Part shown: positions 1 through 6,916 of the stretch, in pieces
Position numbering within the stretch: the first letter of the stretch is position 1
Layout: each line of letters starts with the position of its first letter
NCBI GenBank assembly: GCA_016200955.1
Contig: JACQDU010000234.1
Span: 4,797-13,741, forward strand
Length of the DNA: 8,945 nt
DNA from: a bacterium
GTDB lineage: Bacteria; Planctomycetota; J058; JACQDU01
Direction of reading: 5' to 3'
The notes under the pieces: model-generated
Seen by the model: the letters and a program-made list of their open reading frames with translations, nothing else
Told to the model about the DNA's origin: nothing
The model's database searches: none
Translations under genes and position numbers: made by a program

Positions 1-2877
1 CGCGTCTTCCAGGAAGGAAACGTGATCGCGGTGCGCGCGCTCGTCCACAACCATACCGGCGCCGACCGCGAAGTGAGCGTCTCGCTCCGCGCTCCTTTCC
101 CGCTCGCGTCCGGCGGAAAGGCGCGCCTCCGGGTAGCCGCCGGAGCGATCGAGACCGCCGAGCTCCCGGTCACGGTCGACCGCTACCTCGAGAGCGCCGA
201 GCTCGCCCTCGACGTGAGGTCCGTGGACGGCGAGCACTCGGACTCTCTCGTCTTGCGCGTGCCCGGGAGACGCTCGGGCGCGCCGTTCCAGGACGGCCGG
301 TCGGGCGCCGTCGCGAGCGGCGAGACGCGCGAGGAGGTCTTCCGGCTCCCCTCGAACGCGATCCGGGGATCGCTCGCGCTCGAGGTCGATCTCGACGGCG
401 GGCTCCACTCGGCGATCGTCGAGAGCCTCGAGCCTCTCGTCGAGTATCCCTACGGCTGCGTCGAGCAGACCATGAGCCGCTTCCTCCCGGCGGTCGCGGT
501 CGACCGCGCTCTCGGGAGGAGCACGCACCGCTTCCGCGAGAAGCTGCCGAGGGTGATCGCGTCGGGGCTCGAGCGCCTCTCTCTCCAGCAGCACGCCGAT
601 GGCGGCTGGGGCTGGTGGCCGGACGACGCGACGAACCTCTCCATGACCGCTTACGTCCTCCACGGGCTTTCTTCCTGCAAGAGAGCCGGAGTCGCGGTCG
701 ACCGCGCCATCGCGCGGCGTGCGGCCGACCTCCTCCGTCAGCGCCTCGGCGAGCTCGTCTTCCGCGATGCGCCGGGAGAGACGAGGCGAGTGCCGCTCCC
801 GAGCGCGCCCGACACGCGAGCCTACGCCGCCCTCGCGCTCGCGGAGCACGACTCGGCCTGGAGGCCGAACGGGCCGGCCTCCGACGAGGGCGCGTCTCTC
901 GCGACGCGGCGCCTCGTCGCGACGCTCGCGAGCGCGAGCGAACCGTTGCGCGCGATCGACGAAGCGCTCCTCTCCCTCGCGTGCCTGAGGGCCGGTCTCG
1001 CCGAGGACGGCGAGCGGCTCGCGAAGGCGGCCGGGAAGCGCCCGCTCGAGGACGTGGCGACGGCCGCCCTCCTCCTCGAGATCGAGGTCGCGCGCGGCGG
1101 CGACCCGAGCGCGGCGGCTCGCTTCCTCCTCTCGCGGCGCACGGGCAAGGGCTGGCGCACGACGATCGAGAGCGCGCACGCGATCCTCGGGCTCGCGGCG
1201 CTCCTCGAGAGGGAAGGCGGCGTCGACTACTCGCCCGGGACCGTCGTCGTCACGGTGAACGGGCGAGCCGCGCGCGAGGTCGCGCTCCCCGACCACGCGG
1301 ACGCGAGCTTCGACGGGCGCGTGCGGATCGCCGAGCCCGAGCAAGGCTGGGGCGAGCGCGCGATCCTCGGCTTGCGCTTCGTCGGGAAAGGAACGGCGCT
1401 TTTCACCGCGTCGCTCTCGGGCTTCGAGCGCGGCGCCGCGAGCCCCGTCGCGAGAGGGCTCGAGGTCCGCCGCACGTTCCTCGAGCAGGACGGCTCCGAC
1501 TGGCGCGTCGTCGAGCGGACGGTCCGCCCCGGGAGCCGCGTCCTCGTGCACCTCGAGGTGACGGCGCCGTCTCCCCGCGAGTACGTCCTCGTGAGCGACC
1601 CGCGCGCCTCTGGCTTCGAGCCGCTCGGCGACGAGCGCCTCTTGCTCTCCCGCGCTCGCGTGCCGGGAGCGAGGCAAGCGCTCTCGGAGCGGGTCGAGCT
1701 GCCCGCTCGCTGGGAAGCTCGCCTCGCGGATTACAGGAAGAACGTCCGCGGCGACGCGGCCCTCGAGTCGCGCTGGGCCCTCTCGCTCCTCGAGGAGATC
1801 TTCGAGAAGCGTTCCTTCAAGCCCGCCGCCGAGGACGCGTGGCTGCCTCTTCCCCAGGCGACGCGTCCGACCTCGATCGAGCATCGAGACGACCGCACGC
1901 TGTTCTTCCTGAGCGCGCTGCCCCAGGGGACGACTCACCTCTACTACGTCACGAGGGCCGAGCTCGCGGGAGAGGTGCGCGCGCTCGCACCGCAGGCGGC
2001 GCCCATGTACGAGCCCGAGCTCCGCGCCTCGGGCGTCGATGCGCCGCTCCTCGTCACGAAGGAGAGCTCCGCGGGCGAAGCGCCCGCGATGCCGCTCGCT
2101 CCCGGAGTCGCCGGCCTGCGCCGCCTCCTCTCCGCGCTCGGGCCGTTCGACGCCGAGGCTCTCGTGAGAGAGCTGCCGTCGGCTCCGAGGATCGGCCACC
2201 TCCTCGTCTCGCTCGGGAGCGAGCCGGGCCTGCGAGCGTGGCTCGCCTGCCAGGACGAGACGGCCGCCGCGCGAGGCGAGGTCGCCGGTCGCATCGAGGC
2301 GGCACGCCGCGACCTCGCCACGAGGAGCCTCTGCGTCGTTCCCCTCGTGGAGGGCGCGACGCCCGAGCGTCTCTCGATGATCGAGGACGCCGCAAGGGAC
2401 GATCGGCTCGCTCGCCTGGTGCTCGATGGAGCGACCGCGGCGGACGCGACGAAGCTCGACCGTGTGCTCCTCTGGGTCCTCGAGGACCGCGCGCAGCGGA
2501 ACGCCCTCCGGGGAACCGCTCTCAGGCTCCGCGGGACGGCGCGGCTCGACGAGGACCCGGTCCCGCCGCTCACGGTGAGCCGCGTCCTCGCCGCGCTCGG
2601 GCCGAGCGCGCCCTCGGGAGAGGCGCTCCTCTCGTGGAAGCTCGCGCAGCGGCTCCCGCTCACGACGGCCACGCTCGGAGAGCTCGTCTCCGTCGCCGAG
2701 CGCGACCTCGGGATCGAGGTCAAGTGCGGGAGAGTCGACCTCTCGCTCGCGGGCGACTTCCCGTGCGACGCGCCGCTCTCGCTCGCGCTCGACCGGGTGC
2801 TCGTCTCGCACGAGATCTTCTATCGCGTCCGGGGCGGCGTTCTCGCCGTGGGCACGATCGACGAGCTGGCGCGCTGA
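1..2877 (+). CDS. Bacterial alpha-2-macroglobulin, C-terminal part (5' end outside the window), with an extra C-terminal region
   Basis: The reading frame is open from the first base, so the N-terminal macroglobulin domains, signal peptide and any lipobox lie outside. Residues are numbered from the internal GTG at 22, which is probably not a real start because the family sequence continues upstream of it. The thioester motif GCVEQT is intact: Cys146 (457-459) and Gln149 (466-468). It is followed by GGWGWW at residues 194-199, typical of the alpha-helical thioester domain. A DDR-x-LFF segment near residue 623 and MYEPELR at 662-668 match the usual end of bacterial (YfhM-like) macroglobulins. 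Family members are periplasmic traps that covalently capture attacking proteases. Residues 672-951 are additional, and the last 68 or so resemble an STN (secretin/TonB N-terminal) domain. The usual partner pbpC is not downstream. The family assignment is secure; the role of the extension is unknown. Confidence 0.93.
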   Translation, partial: RVFQEGNVIAVRALVHNHTGADREVSVSLRAPFPLASGGKARLRVAAGAIETAELPVTVDRYLESAELALDVRSVDGEHSDSLVLRVPGRRSGAPFQDGRSGAVASGETREEVFRLPSNAIRGSLALEVDLDGGLHSAIVESLEPLVEYPYGCVEQTMSRFLPAVAVDRALGRSTHRFREKLPRVIASGLERLSLQQHADGGWGWWPDDATNLSMTAYVLHGLSSCKRAGVAVDRAIARRAADLLRQRLGELVFRDAPGETRRVPLPSAPDTRAYAALALAEHDSAWRPNGPASDEGASLATRRLVATLASASEPLRAIDEALLSLACLRAGLAEDGERLAKAAGKRPLEDVATAALLLEIEVARGGDPSAAARFLLSRRTGKGWRTTIESAHAILGLAALLEREGGVDYSPGTVVVTVNGRAAREVALPDHADASFDGRVRIAEPEQGWGERAILGLRFVGKGTALFTASLSGFERGAASPVARGLEVRRTFLEQDGSDWRVVERTVRPGSRVLVHLEVTAPSPREYVLVSDPRASGFEPLGDERLLLSRARVPGARQALSERVELPARWEARLADYRKNVRGDAALESRWALSLLEEIFEKRSFKPAAEDAWLPLPQATRPTSIEHRDDRTLFFLSALPQGTTHLYYVTRAELAGEVRALAPQAAPMYEPELRASGVDAPLLVTKESSAGEAPAMPLAPGVAGLRRLLSALGPFDAEALVRELPSAPRIGHLLVSLGSEPGLRAWLACQDETAAARGEVAGRIEAARRDLATRSLCVVPLVEGATPERLSMIEDAARDDRLARLVLDGATAADATKLDRVLLWVLEDRAQRNALRGTALRLRGTARLDEDPVPPLTVSRVLAALGPSAPSGEALLSWKLAQRLPLTTATLGELVSVAERDLGIEVKCGRVDLSLAGDFPCDAPLSLALDRVLVSHEIFYRVRGGVLAVGTIDELAR

Positions 2878-2984
2878 GGGCCCCTCTCGCGGCTCCCCTG
2901 GAGCCTTCTGCGAGCGCGCGACGATCGCGCCAGCGCCGCCGTGTCTCTCTCGCTCGAGCGTCCGAGCTCGAGCCTGCACTCCTT

Positions 2985-3011
2985 GGCCCGCGAGGCGCTC
3001 CCGCGCGGGCC
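2985..3011 (+). terminator. GC-rich hairpin after the macroglobulin gene, possible terminator
   Basis: GGCCCGCG (2985-2992) pairs perfectly with CGCGGGCC (3004-3011) across an 11-base loop. It lies about 108 bases after the macroglobulin stop and about 30 bases before the candidate bluB promoter, a sensible place to separate two transcripts. No T-tract follows (TTGCGG), so it is not a classical intrinsic terminator. At this GC content an 8-bp stem could also occur by chance. Confidence 0.3.
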
Positions 3012-3041
3012 TTGCGGTCGGCCCGCTTGCCGCACCGTCGC

Positions 3042-3070
3042 TTGACAGGTCACGCCGCGCCCGGTTAAGA
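3042..3070 (+). promoter_or_regulatory. Candidate sigma-70-type promoter for the bluB-cobUTS operon
   Basis: A perfect -35 hexamer TTGACA sits at 3042-3047. It is followed 17-18 bases later by the only AT-leaning patch of the gap, TTAAGA/TAAGAC (3065-3071), a weak -10. It is in the one sizeable non-coding stretch before the cobalamin genes. Transcription would start near 3077, giving a leader of about 70-100 bases. The -35 is convincing, but the -10 matches the consensus at only two or three positions. Confidence 0.4.
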
Positions 3071-3091
3071 CCGCTCGAGGTCCGACGCAGG

Positions 3092-3112
3092 CCAGGACAG
3101 GGTCGTTCCTGG
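3092..3112 (+). repeat. Short inverted repeat in the bluB leader
   Basis: CCAGGA (3092-3097) and TCCTGG (3107-3112) form a 6-bp perfect inverted repeat with a 9-base loop, between the candidate promoter and the bluB start. It could be a small leader hairpin or an operator. It does not carry the conserved B12-box or the other conserved blocks of a cobalamin riboswitch. Its function is unknown and chance occurrence is possible. Confidence 0.25.
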
Positions 3113-3146
3113 AATCGATCGCGTCACCCCAGCACGGCGCCACGTC

Positions 3147-3929
3147 ATGTCTCGTGCGCTCCGCGAGCGAGGAGGCGCCTTGAGCCACGCGTTTCCCGAG
3201 AGCTGGCGCCGCGGCGTCTACGAGGCGATCGCGCGCCGGCGCGACATGCGGCAGTTCCGTCCCGACCCGATCCCGCGCGACGTGCTCGCGCGCGTCCTCC
3301 TCGCGGCGAATCAAGCGGGGTCGGTCGGCTTCTCGCAGCCCTGGGACTTCATCGTGATCGAGGACCGGAAGCTCCGCGAGACGATCCGCTCCCACGTCGA
3401 GGCGGAGCGCCTGCGCGCGGCCGCGGCCTTCCAGGACGAGAAGCGCCGGGAGCAGTACCTGTCGTTCAAGCTCGAGGGGATCCTCGACTCCGCCCTCAAC
3501 GTGTGCGTGACGTGCGACCGCACGCGCTTCGGCCCGGCGGTGCTCGGGCGGAACACGATCCCCGAGACGGACCTCTACAGCACGTGCTGCGCGATCCAGA
3601 ACCTCTGGCTCGCGGCGCGCGCCGAGGGAGTCGGCGTGGGCTGGGTGAGCATCCTCGAGCCCTCCGAGCTCCGGCGTCTCCTCGGGATCCCCGATCACGT
3701 CGTGCCCGTCGCCTACCTGTGCGTCGGTTTCGTCGAGAGCTTCCCCGAGCGGCCGATGCTGGAGAGCGCGCACTGGTTGCCCAGGCTCGCGCTCACGCAG
3801 CTCGTCCATTCGGGGAAGTGGGGCGAGCCGCCCGCTCCCGATCTCGCATTGGCCCTGGAAGCCGTCCAGGCCAGGGAGACGCTGCCCGGGGAGGACGAGC
3901 CGGGAGATCGCGCCGGGAGGGGACGATGA
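3147..3929 (+). CDS. bluB: 5,6-dimethylbenzimidazole synthase BluB
   Basis: BluB is a flavin-destroying nitroreductase-fold enzyme. It uses O2 to convert FMNH2 into 5,6-dimethylbenzimidazole, the lower ligand of vitamin B12. The sequence shows the family signature RRDMR (Asp33 corresponds to the catalytic Asp32 of Sinorhizobium BluB), SVGFSQPWDF, VCVTCDRTR, GRNTIPETDLYSTCCA-x-QNLWLAARAEG and GVGWVSI (Ser168, matching catalytic Ser167). The first in-frame ATG is at 3147 but has no ribosome binding site. A TTG at 3180 has a perfect AGGAGG (3170-3175) four bases upstream and may be the real start, giving 249 residues. A proline- and acid-rich tail of 34 residues (227-260) follows the family's usual end. 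The stop overlaps the cobU start as ATGA, implying translational coupling. This is the first gene of the operon and indicates own production of dimethylbenzimidazole. Confidence 0.95.
   Translation: MSRALRERGGALSHAFPESWRRGVYEAIARRRDMRQFRPDPIPRDVLARVLLAANQAGSVGFSQPWDFIVIEDRKLRETIRSHVEAERLRAAAAFQDEKRREQYLSFKLEGILDSALNVCVTCDRTRFGPAVLGRNTIPETDLYSTCCAIQNLWLAARAEGVGVGWVSILEPSELRRLLGIPDHVVPVAYLCVGFVESFPERPMLESAHWLPRLALTQLVHSGKWGEPPAPDLALALEAVQARETLPGEDEPGDRAGRGR
3170..3182 (+). promoter_or_regulatory. AGGAGG ribosome binding site and alternative TTG start of bluB
   Basis: AGGAGG occupies 3170-3175 and TTG 3180-3182, in frame with bluB. The upstream ATG at 3147 is preceded by CACGGCGCCACGTC, which has no Shine-Dalgarno match. 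The TTG would drop 11 residues (MSRALRERGGA) that precede the conserved BluB sequence and look non-essential. The four-base spacing is slightly short, so the choice remains open. Confidence 0.55.
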
Positions 3930-4504
3930 ACGACCGGAAGCTCGTCGTGATCGGCGGCGGCGTCCGCTCGGGCAAGAGCGCCTTCGCGCTCGAGACCGCG
4001 AGGCGCCTGGGAGAACGGCGAGCCTTCCTCGCGACGGCGCGCGCCCTCGACTCCGAGATGAGCGAGCGCATCGAGGCCCACAGGCGAGAGCGCGGCACGG
4101 TCTTCGAGACCCTCGAGGTCCCGCTCGAGCTCGAGGGAGCTCTCGCGCGCTTGCGCGGGGTCGACGTCGCCGTCGTGGACTGCTTGACGTTGTGGCTCTC
4201 GAACCTGCTCCTCGAAGGCGAGACACCGGCACGGATCGGCGAGCGCGTCTCGGGGTTGACGCAGGCGCTCTCTCGGCGTGACTTCCACTGCGTGATCGTC
4301 ACGAACGAGGTCGGCATGGGAGTCGTTCCCGAGAGCGCGCTGGGGCGCACGTTCCGCGACGTCGCCGGGCGCGCGCACCAGGCGCTCGCGCGCGAGGCGG
4401 ACGAGATCCACTTCGCAGTCCTGGGCGGCATGCTCAGGCTGAGACCGGCGCCCGTCGTCTTCGAGACGAAGGGAGAGCTTCCATGCTGCTCGATGAGACC
4501 GTGA
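3926..4504 (+). CDS. cobU: Adenosylcobinamide kinase / adenosylcobinamide-phosphate guanylyltransferase
   Basis: This is the bifunctional cytoplasmic enzyme CobU/CobP (192 residues, normal length). It phosphorylates adenosylcobinamide and then transfers GMP from GTP, giving adenosylcobinamide-GDP for CobS. Seen directly: a P-loop GGGVRSGKS at residues 10-18; RIEAHR with His52, matching the histidine that is guanylylated in the family; DCLTLWLSNLL; TNEVGMGVVPE (126-136); and GRTFRDVAGRAHQ. The ATG at 3926 overlaps the bluB stop (ATGA) and has GGGAGG at 3915-3920, five bases upstream. Its 3' end overlaps the cobT start by 22 bases. This compact arrangement indicates one coupled transcript with bluB and cobT. 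Confidence 0.95.
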   Translation: MNDRKLVVIGGGVRSGKSAFALETARRLGERRAFLATARALDSEMSERIEAHRRERGTVFETLEVPLELEGALARLRGVDVAVVDCLTLWLSNLLLEGETPARIGERVSGLTQALSRRDFHCVIVTNEVGMGVVPESALGRTFRDVAGRAHQALAREADEIHFAVLGGMLRLRPAPVVFETKGELPCCSMRP

Positions 4505-5538
4505 GACGGATCCGACCGGTGGACGCGCGCGCCGACGAGCTCGCACGGAAGAAGCTCGACCGGAAGACCAAGCCGAGGAGGAGCCTCGGCCGGCTGGAGG
4601 ACCTCGCGTGCCAGGTCGCGGCGGCGCGCGGCCTCGCGGATCCGCCGCTCCCGCGGAAGGCGATCGTCGTCATGGGAGCCGATCACGGCGTCGCCGCCGA
4701 GGGAGTGAGCGCCTATCCGCAGGAAGTCACGCACCAGATGCTCCTGAACTTCGCGCGAGGGGGCGCGGCGATCAACGTCCTCGCGCGGCATGCGAACGCG
4801 CGCGTCGTCGTCGTCGACATGGGCGTCGTGGAAGCTCCTGCGTCCTCGCCCGAGATCCTCTCGCGACGGATCGGGCCCGGGACGAGGAACTTCGCGCTCG
4901 GGCCGGCCATGGGCGTCGATGAAGCGCGGCGCGCGCTGGAGACCGGGATCGAGATCGCCGGCTCTCTCACAGACTCCGGCTTCGACCTGATCGGGATCGG
5001 CGAGATGGGGATCGCCAACACGACCTCGGCGAGCGCCCTCGCCGCGGTCTTCACGGGAGCGACTCCCTCGGAGGTCACGGGCCGCGGCACCGGGATCGAC
5101 GACGCGACGTTCGAGAAGAAGGTCCAGGTCATCGAGCGAGCGATCCGCGTGAACCGCCCGGTGCGCGAGGACGCGCTCGACGTGCTCGCGAAGCTCGGGG
5201 GCTTCGAGATCGCCGGGCTCGCGGGCGTCGTGCTCGGAGCCGCAGCCCGGTGCGTGCCCGTGGTCGTGGACGGCTTCATCGCGAGCGCCGCCGCGCTCGT
5301 CGCCTCCCGCCTCGCGCCTCTCGCGCGCGAGCGGCTCATCGCGTCGCACCGCTCCGTCGAGCGAGGGCACGGGATCGTCCTCGAGGCGCTCGGGACGCGG
5401 CCGCTCCTCGACCTCGACCTGCGGCTCGGAGAAGGAACGGGAGCGGCGCTCGCGATGGGTCTCGTCGACGCCTCGCTGCACGTGCTCCACGAGATGGCGA
5501 CCTTCGAGTCCGCCGGCGTCAGCGACGCGGGAGCGTGA
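4483..5538 (+). CDS. cobT: Nicotinate-nucleotide:dimethylbenzimidazole phosphoribosyltransferase
   Basis: CobT moves the phosphoribosyl group of nicotinate mononucleotide to dimethylbenzimidazole, yielding alpha-ribazole 5'-phosphate, the activated lower ligand for CobS. The 351-residue length is normal. Recognisable motifs are KTKPRRSLGRLE, MGADHGVAAEGVSAYPQEVT, GIGEMGIANTTSA with Glu174, GRGTGID, and LRLGEGTGAAL with Glu317. Glu174 and Glu317 fall at the same numbers as the active-site glutamates of Salmonella CobT. The ATG at 4483 lies inside the end of cobU, with GGGAGAG (4471-4477) five bases upstream. As the second user of the dimethylbenzimidazole pathway it fits directly after BluB in function. 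Confidence 0.96.
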   Translation: MLLDETVRRIRPVDARADELARKKLDRKTKPRRSLGRLEDLACQVAAARGLADPPLPRKAIVVMGADHGVAAEGVSAYPQEVTHQMLLNFARGGAAINVLARHANARVVVVDMGVVEAPASSPEILSRRIGPGTRNFALGPAMGVDEARRALETGIEIAGSLTDSGFDLIGIGEMGIANTTSASALAAVFTGATPSEVTGRGTGIDDATFEKKVQVIERAIRVNRPVREDALDVLAKLGGFEIAGLAGVVLGAAARCVPVVVDGFIASAAALVASRLAPLARERLIASHRSVERGHGIVLEALGTRPLLDLDLRLGEGTGAALAMGLVDASLHVLHEMATFESAGVSDAGA

Positions 5539-5598
5539 GGTGGCGCTCCCCTTCCCGGGCATGCGCCTGATCGCGTGCAGAGAGCCAACGAGGAGCCC

Positions 5599-6345
5599 GT
5601 GAACGGAGTCCGCGCGATCCTCGTCGCGTTCGGTTTCCTCACGCGAGTCCCCGTTCCTCTCCGTGAGGTCCGCCCGGCCGACCTCGGGCGATCGCTCGCG
5701 TTCTTCCCTCTCGTGGGCCTCGCGCTCGGCCTCGCTCTCGCCGGAAGCGCGCGCCTCCTCGGCGCGAGGCTGCCGGCCGGCGTCGAAGCGGTCCTCCTCG
5801 CGGCGATCCTCGCGATCGTGACAGGAGGGCTCCACCAGGACGGCCTCGCCGACGTCGTGGACGGCCTGAGCGGGTGCGGCGGCGATCGCGCGCGCGCGCT
5901 CGAGATCATGCGTGACAGCCGGATCGGCGCTCACGGAGCGGTCGCGATCGTGCTCGTGCTCGCGGCGAAGATCGCGGCGCTCGCCGAGGTCGCGAGGACC
6001 TGCGAGGAGTGGCCGCTCGTCCTGTTCCCTCTCGCGGCGCGCTGGGCCGTGACGCCGCTCGTCGTCTTCTTCCCCTATGCACGCGAGGAAGGGCTCGGGA
6101 GGTCCTTCAAGGACAACGCGAGCGCCCTCGAGGTCGTCTTCGCGACGGGGATCGCGTGGTCGGCGATCGGATGGGTGGGCCAGCGCGCGGTCGCTCCCGC
6201 GGTCGCGGCGGTCGGGACGGCCCTCGCCGTCGCCGCGTACGTTCGCTGGAAGCTCGGCGGGCTCACGGGAGACGTCTACGGCGCGGCCATCGAGCTCGCC
6301 GAGGTCGCGTTCCTGGTGGCGGTCGCCGGGGCCGGGCAGCGGTAG
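5599..6345 (+). CDS. cobS: Adenosylcobinamide-GDP ribazoletransferase (cobalamin synthase)
   Basis: CobS is a polytopic inner-membrane enzyme. It joins adenosylcobinamide-GDP (from CobU) to alpha-ribazole phosphate (from CobT), giving adenosylcobalamin phosphate. The 248 residues contain FLTRVP (13-18), GLHQDGLADVVDG (77-89, the acidic metal-binding motif), IMRDSRIGAHGA (103-114) and KLGGLTGDVYGA (218-229). Hydrophobic segments lie near 33-53, 61-76, 112-132, 138-158, 176-196, 198-216 and 232-246. I chose GTG 5599 because AGGAG (5591-5595) is just upstream and the protein then begins, as usual, about a dozen residues before FLTRVP. A GTG at 5575 is in frame but lacks a ribosome binding site. 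It follows cobT after 60 bases and appears to be the last gene of the operon. Confidence 0.94.
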   Translation: MNGVRAILVAFGFLTRVPVPLREVRPADLGRSLAFFPLVGLALGLALAGSARLLGARLPAGVEAVLLAAILAIVTGGLHQDGLADVVDGLSGCGGDRARALEIMRDSRIGAHGAVAIVLVLAAKIAALAEVARTCEEWPLVLFPLAARWAVTPLVVFFPYAREEGLGRSFKDNASALEVVFATGIAWSAIGWVGQRAVAPAVAAVGTALAVAAYVRWKLGGLTGDVYGAAIELAEVAFLVAVAGAGQR

Positions 6346-6453
6346 CCGTCCGGAGCTCTCTCCTCTCGGTCATTCCTTGCTCCTTCGCCGAGCCGAGCCA
6401 GCGATGAGCGTCGAATCCTGGGGTTGCGCGAGATCCGGGCGCGGAAGAATCGA

Positions 6454-6479
6454 CGCGACGCGGGCACACACCCGTCGCG
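6454..6479. repeat. Imperfect hairpin between the convergent cobS and cysteine-rich genes
   Basis: CGCGAC + GGG (6454-6459, 6462-6464) pairs with CCC + GTCGCG (6471-6479), with a two-base bulge (6460-6461) and a CACACA loop. It lies in the 145-base gap between the 3' ends of cobS (+) and the small minus-strand gene, where a bidirectional terminator would be expected. No T-tract is visible on either side, so this is only a candidate. I see nothing else in the gap. Confidence 0.25.
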
Positions 6480-6490
6480 CGAGAGCGCGT

Positions 6491-6772
6491 CTAGCCTGGC
6501 TCGGGTATCCAGTTGCCGTAGCAGTGCCGGACCTCACGCAGCGTATAGCGGGTTCCGCACGAGCACTCGATGACGGCAGGAGTACCCGCGCGGACCCTGC
6601 CTCGCGCGACGATGTCGCGGCCGCAGCCCTCGCACGGATCGGCGATGCAGCAGTCGCAGCAAGGGCAAAGAAGGATCGACGCCCCGGCCTTCAGGGCGCC
6701 GTCGTTCAGGACGAGCGTTTGACCGTTGACCCGGAATCCGTGGCCGAGCTTGTGATGCCGCACGGTGACCAT
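6491..6772 (-). CDS. Small cysteine-rich protein with zinc-ribbon-like motifs, family not recognised
   Basis: This is a 93-residue protein with ten cysteines, at positions 36, 38, 39, 41, 42, 47, 50, 70, 72 and 84. They form a dense block CPCCDCC, then CEGCG, then CSCG. CxxC (47/50) followed by CxC (70/72) is compatible with a zinc ribbon. The extra CxCCxCC block could bind a further metal or be redox active. The N-terminal 35 residues are cysteine-free and predicted by eye to be beta-rich. No signal peptide or membrane segment is seen. The start is well supported: ATG at 6772 with GGAGG (plus-strand CCTCC, 6778-6782) five bases upstream. The open frame continues further upstream, but that part is Arg/Pro-rich, looks non-coding and runs into msrP. 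The gene is divergent from msrP across 214 bases. I do not recognise the family and infer only metal binding. Confidence 0.75.
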   Translation of the reverse strand: MVTVRHHKLGHGFRVNGQTLVLNDGALKAGASILLCPCCDCCIADPCEGCGRDIVARGRVRAGTPAVIECSCGTRYTLREVRHCYGNWIPEPG

Positions 6773-6916
6773 TCGTTCCTCCGTCTCGAACGTTCTGTCA
6801 CGCGCGTCGGTTCTTCGACGCTCTCGTGTCATCGCGAGGACATGCACACGGCGCGCCTGGGAGCGAGGGTCTTCTTCCGCGACACGCTGGCGCGGCGACG
6901 GCGGGCCGACGGCGGG

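Noticed and set aside
615..3068. 817-codon plus-strand frame overlapping the macroglobulin gene
   Set aside because: Extremely Arg/Ala/Pro-rich with no motifs; it is a frame-shifted shadow of the macroglobulin gene.
2878..3146. Cobalamin riboswitch before bluB
   Set aside because: The stretch GCAGGCCAGGACAGG loosely recalls a B12-box, but the rest of the box and the other conserved blocks are missing.
2820..4232. 470-codon minus-strand frame
   Set aside because: Antisense to bluB and cobU, Arg/Ser-rich, no ribosome binding site or recognisable domain.
3793..5934. 713-codon open frame on the minus strand across the cobalamin operon
   Set aside because: It is antisense to bluB, cobU, cobT and cobS, which all have clear family motifs. 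Its composition is Arg/Glu/Ala low complexity, as expected from a high-GC shadow frame.
6346..6490. Possible tRNA remnant around GTCGAATCC (6410-6418)
   Set aside because: Only a T-loop-like fragment is present; no acceptor, D-arm or anticodon stem can be drawn around it.
6788..6795. GAACGTTC palindrome upstream of the cysteine-rich gene
   Set aside because: Only 8 bases and lacking the spacing of a Gram-positive-type LexA box (GAAC-N4-GTTC); likely chance.
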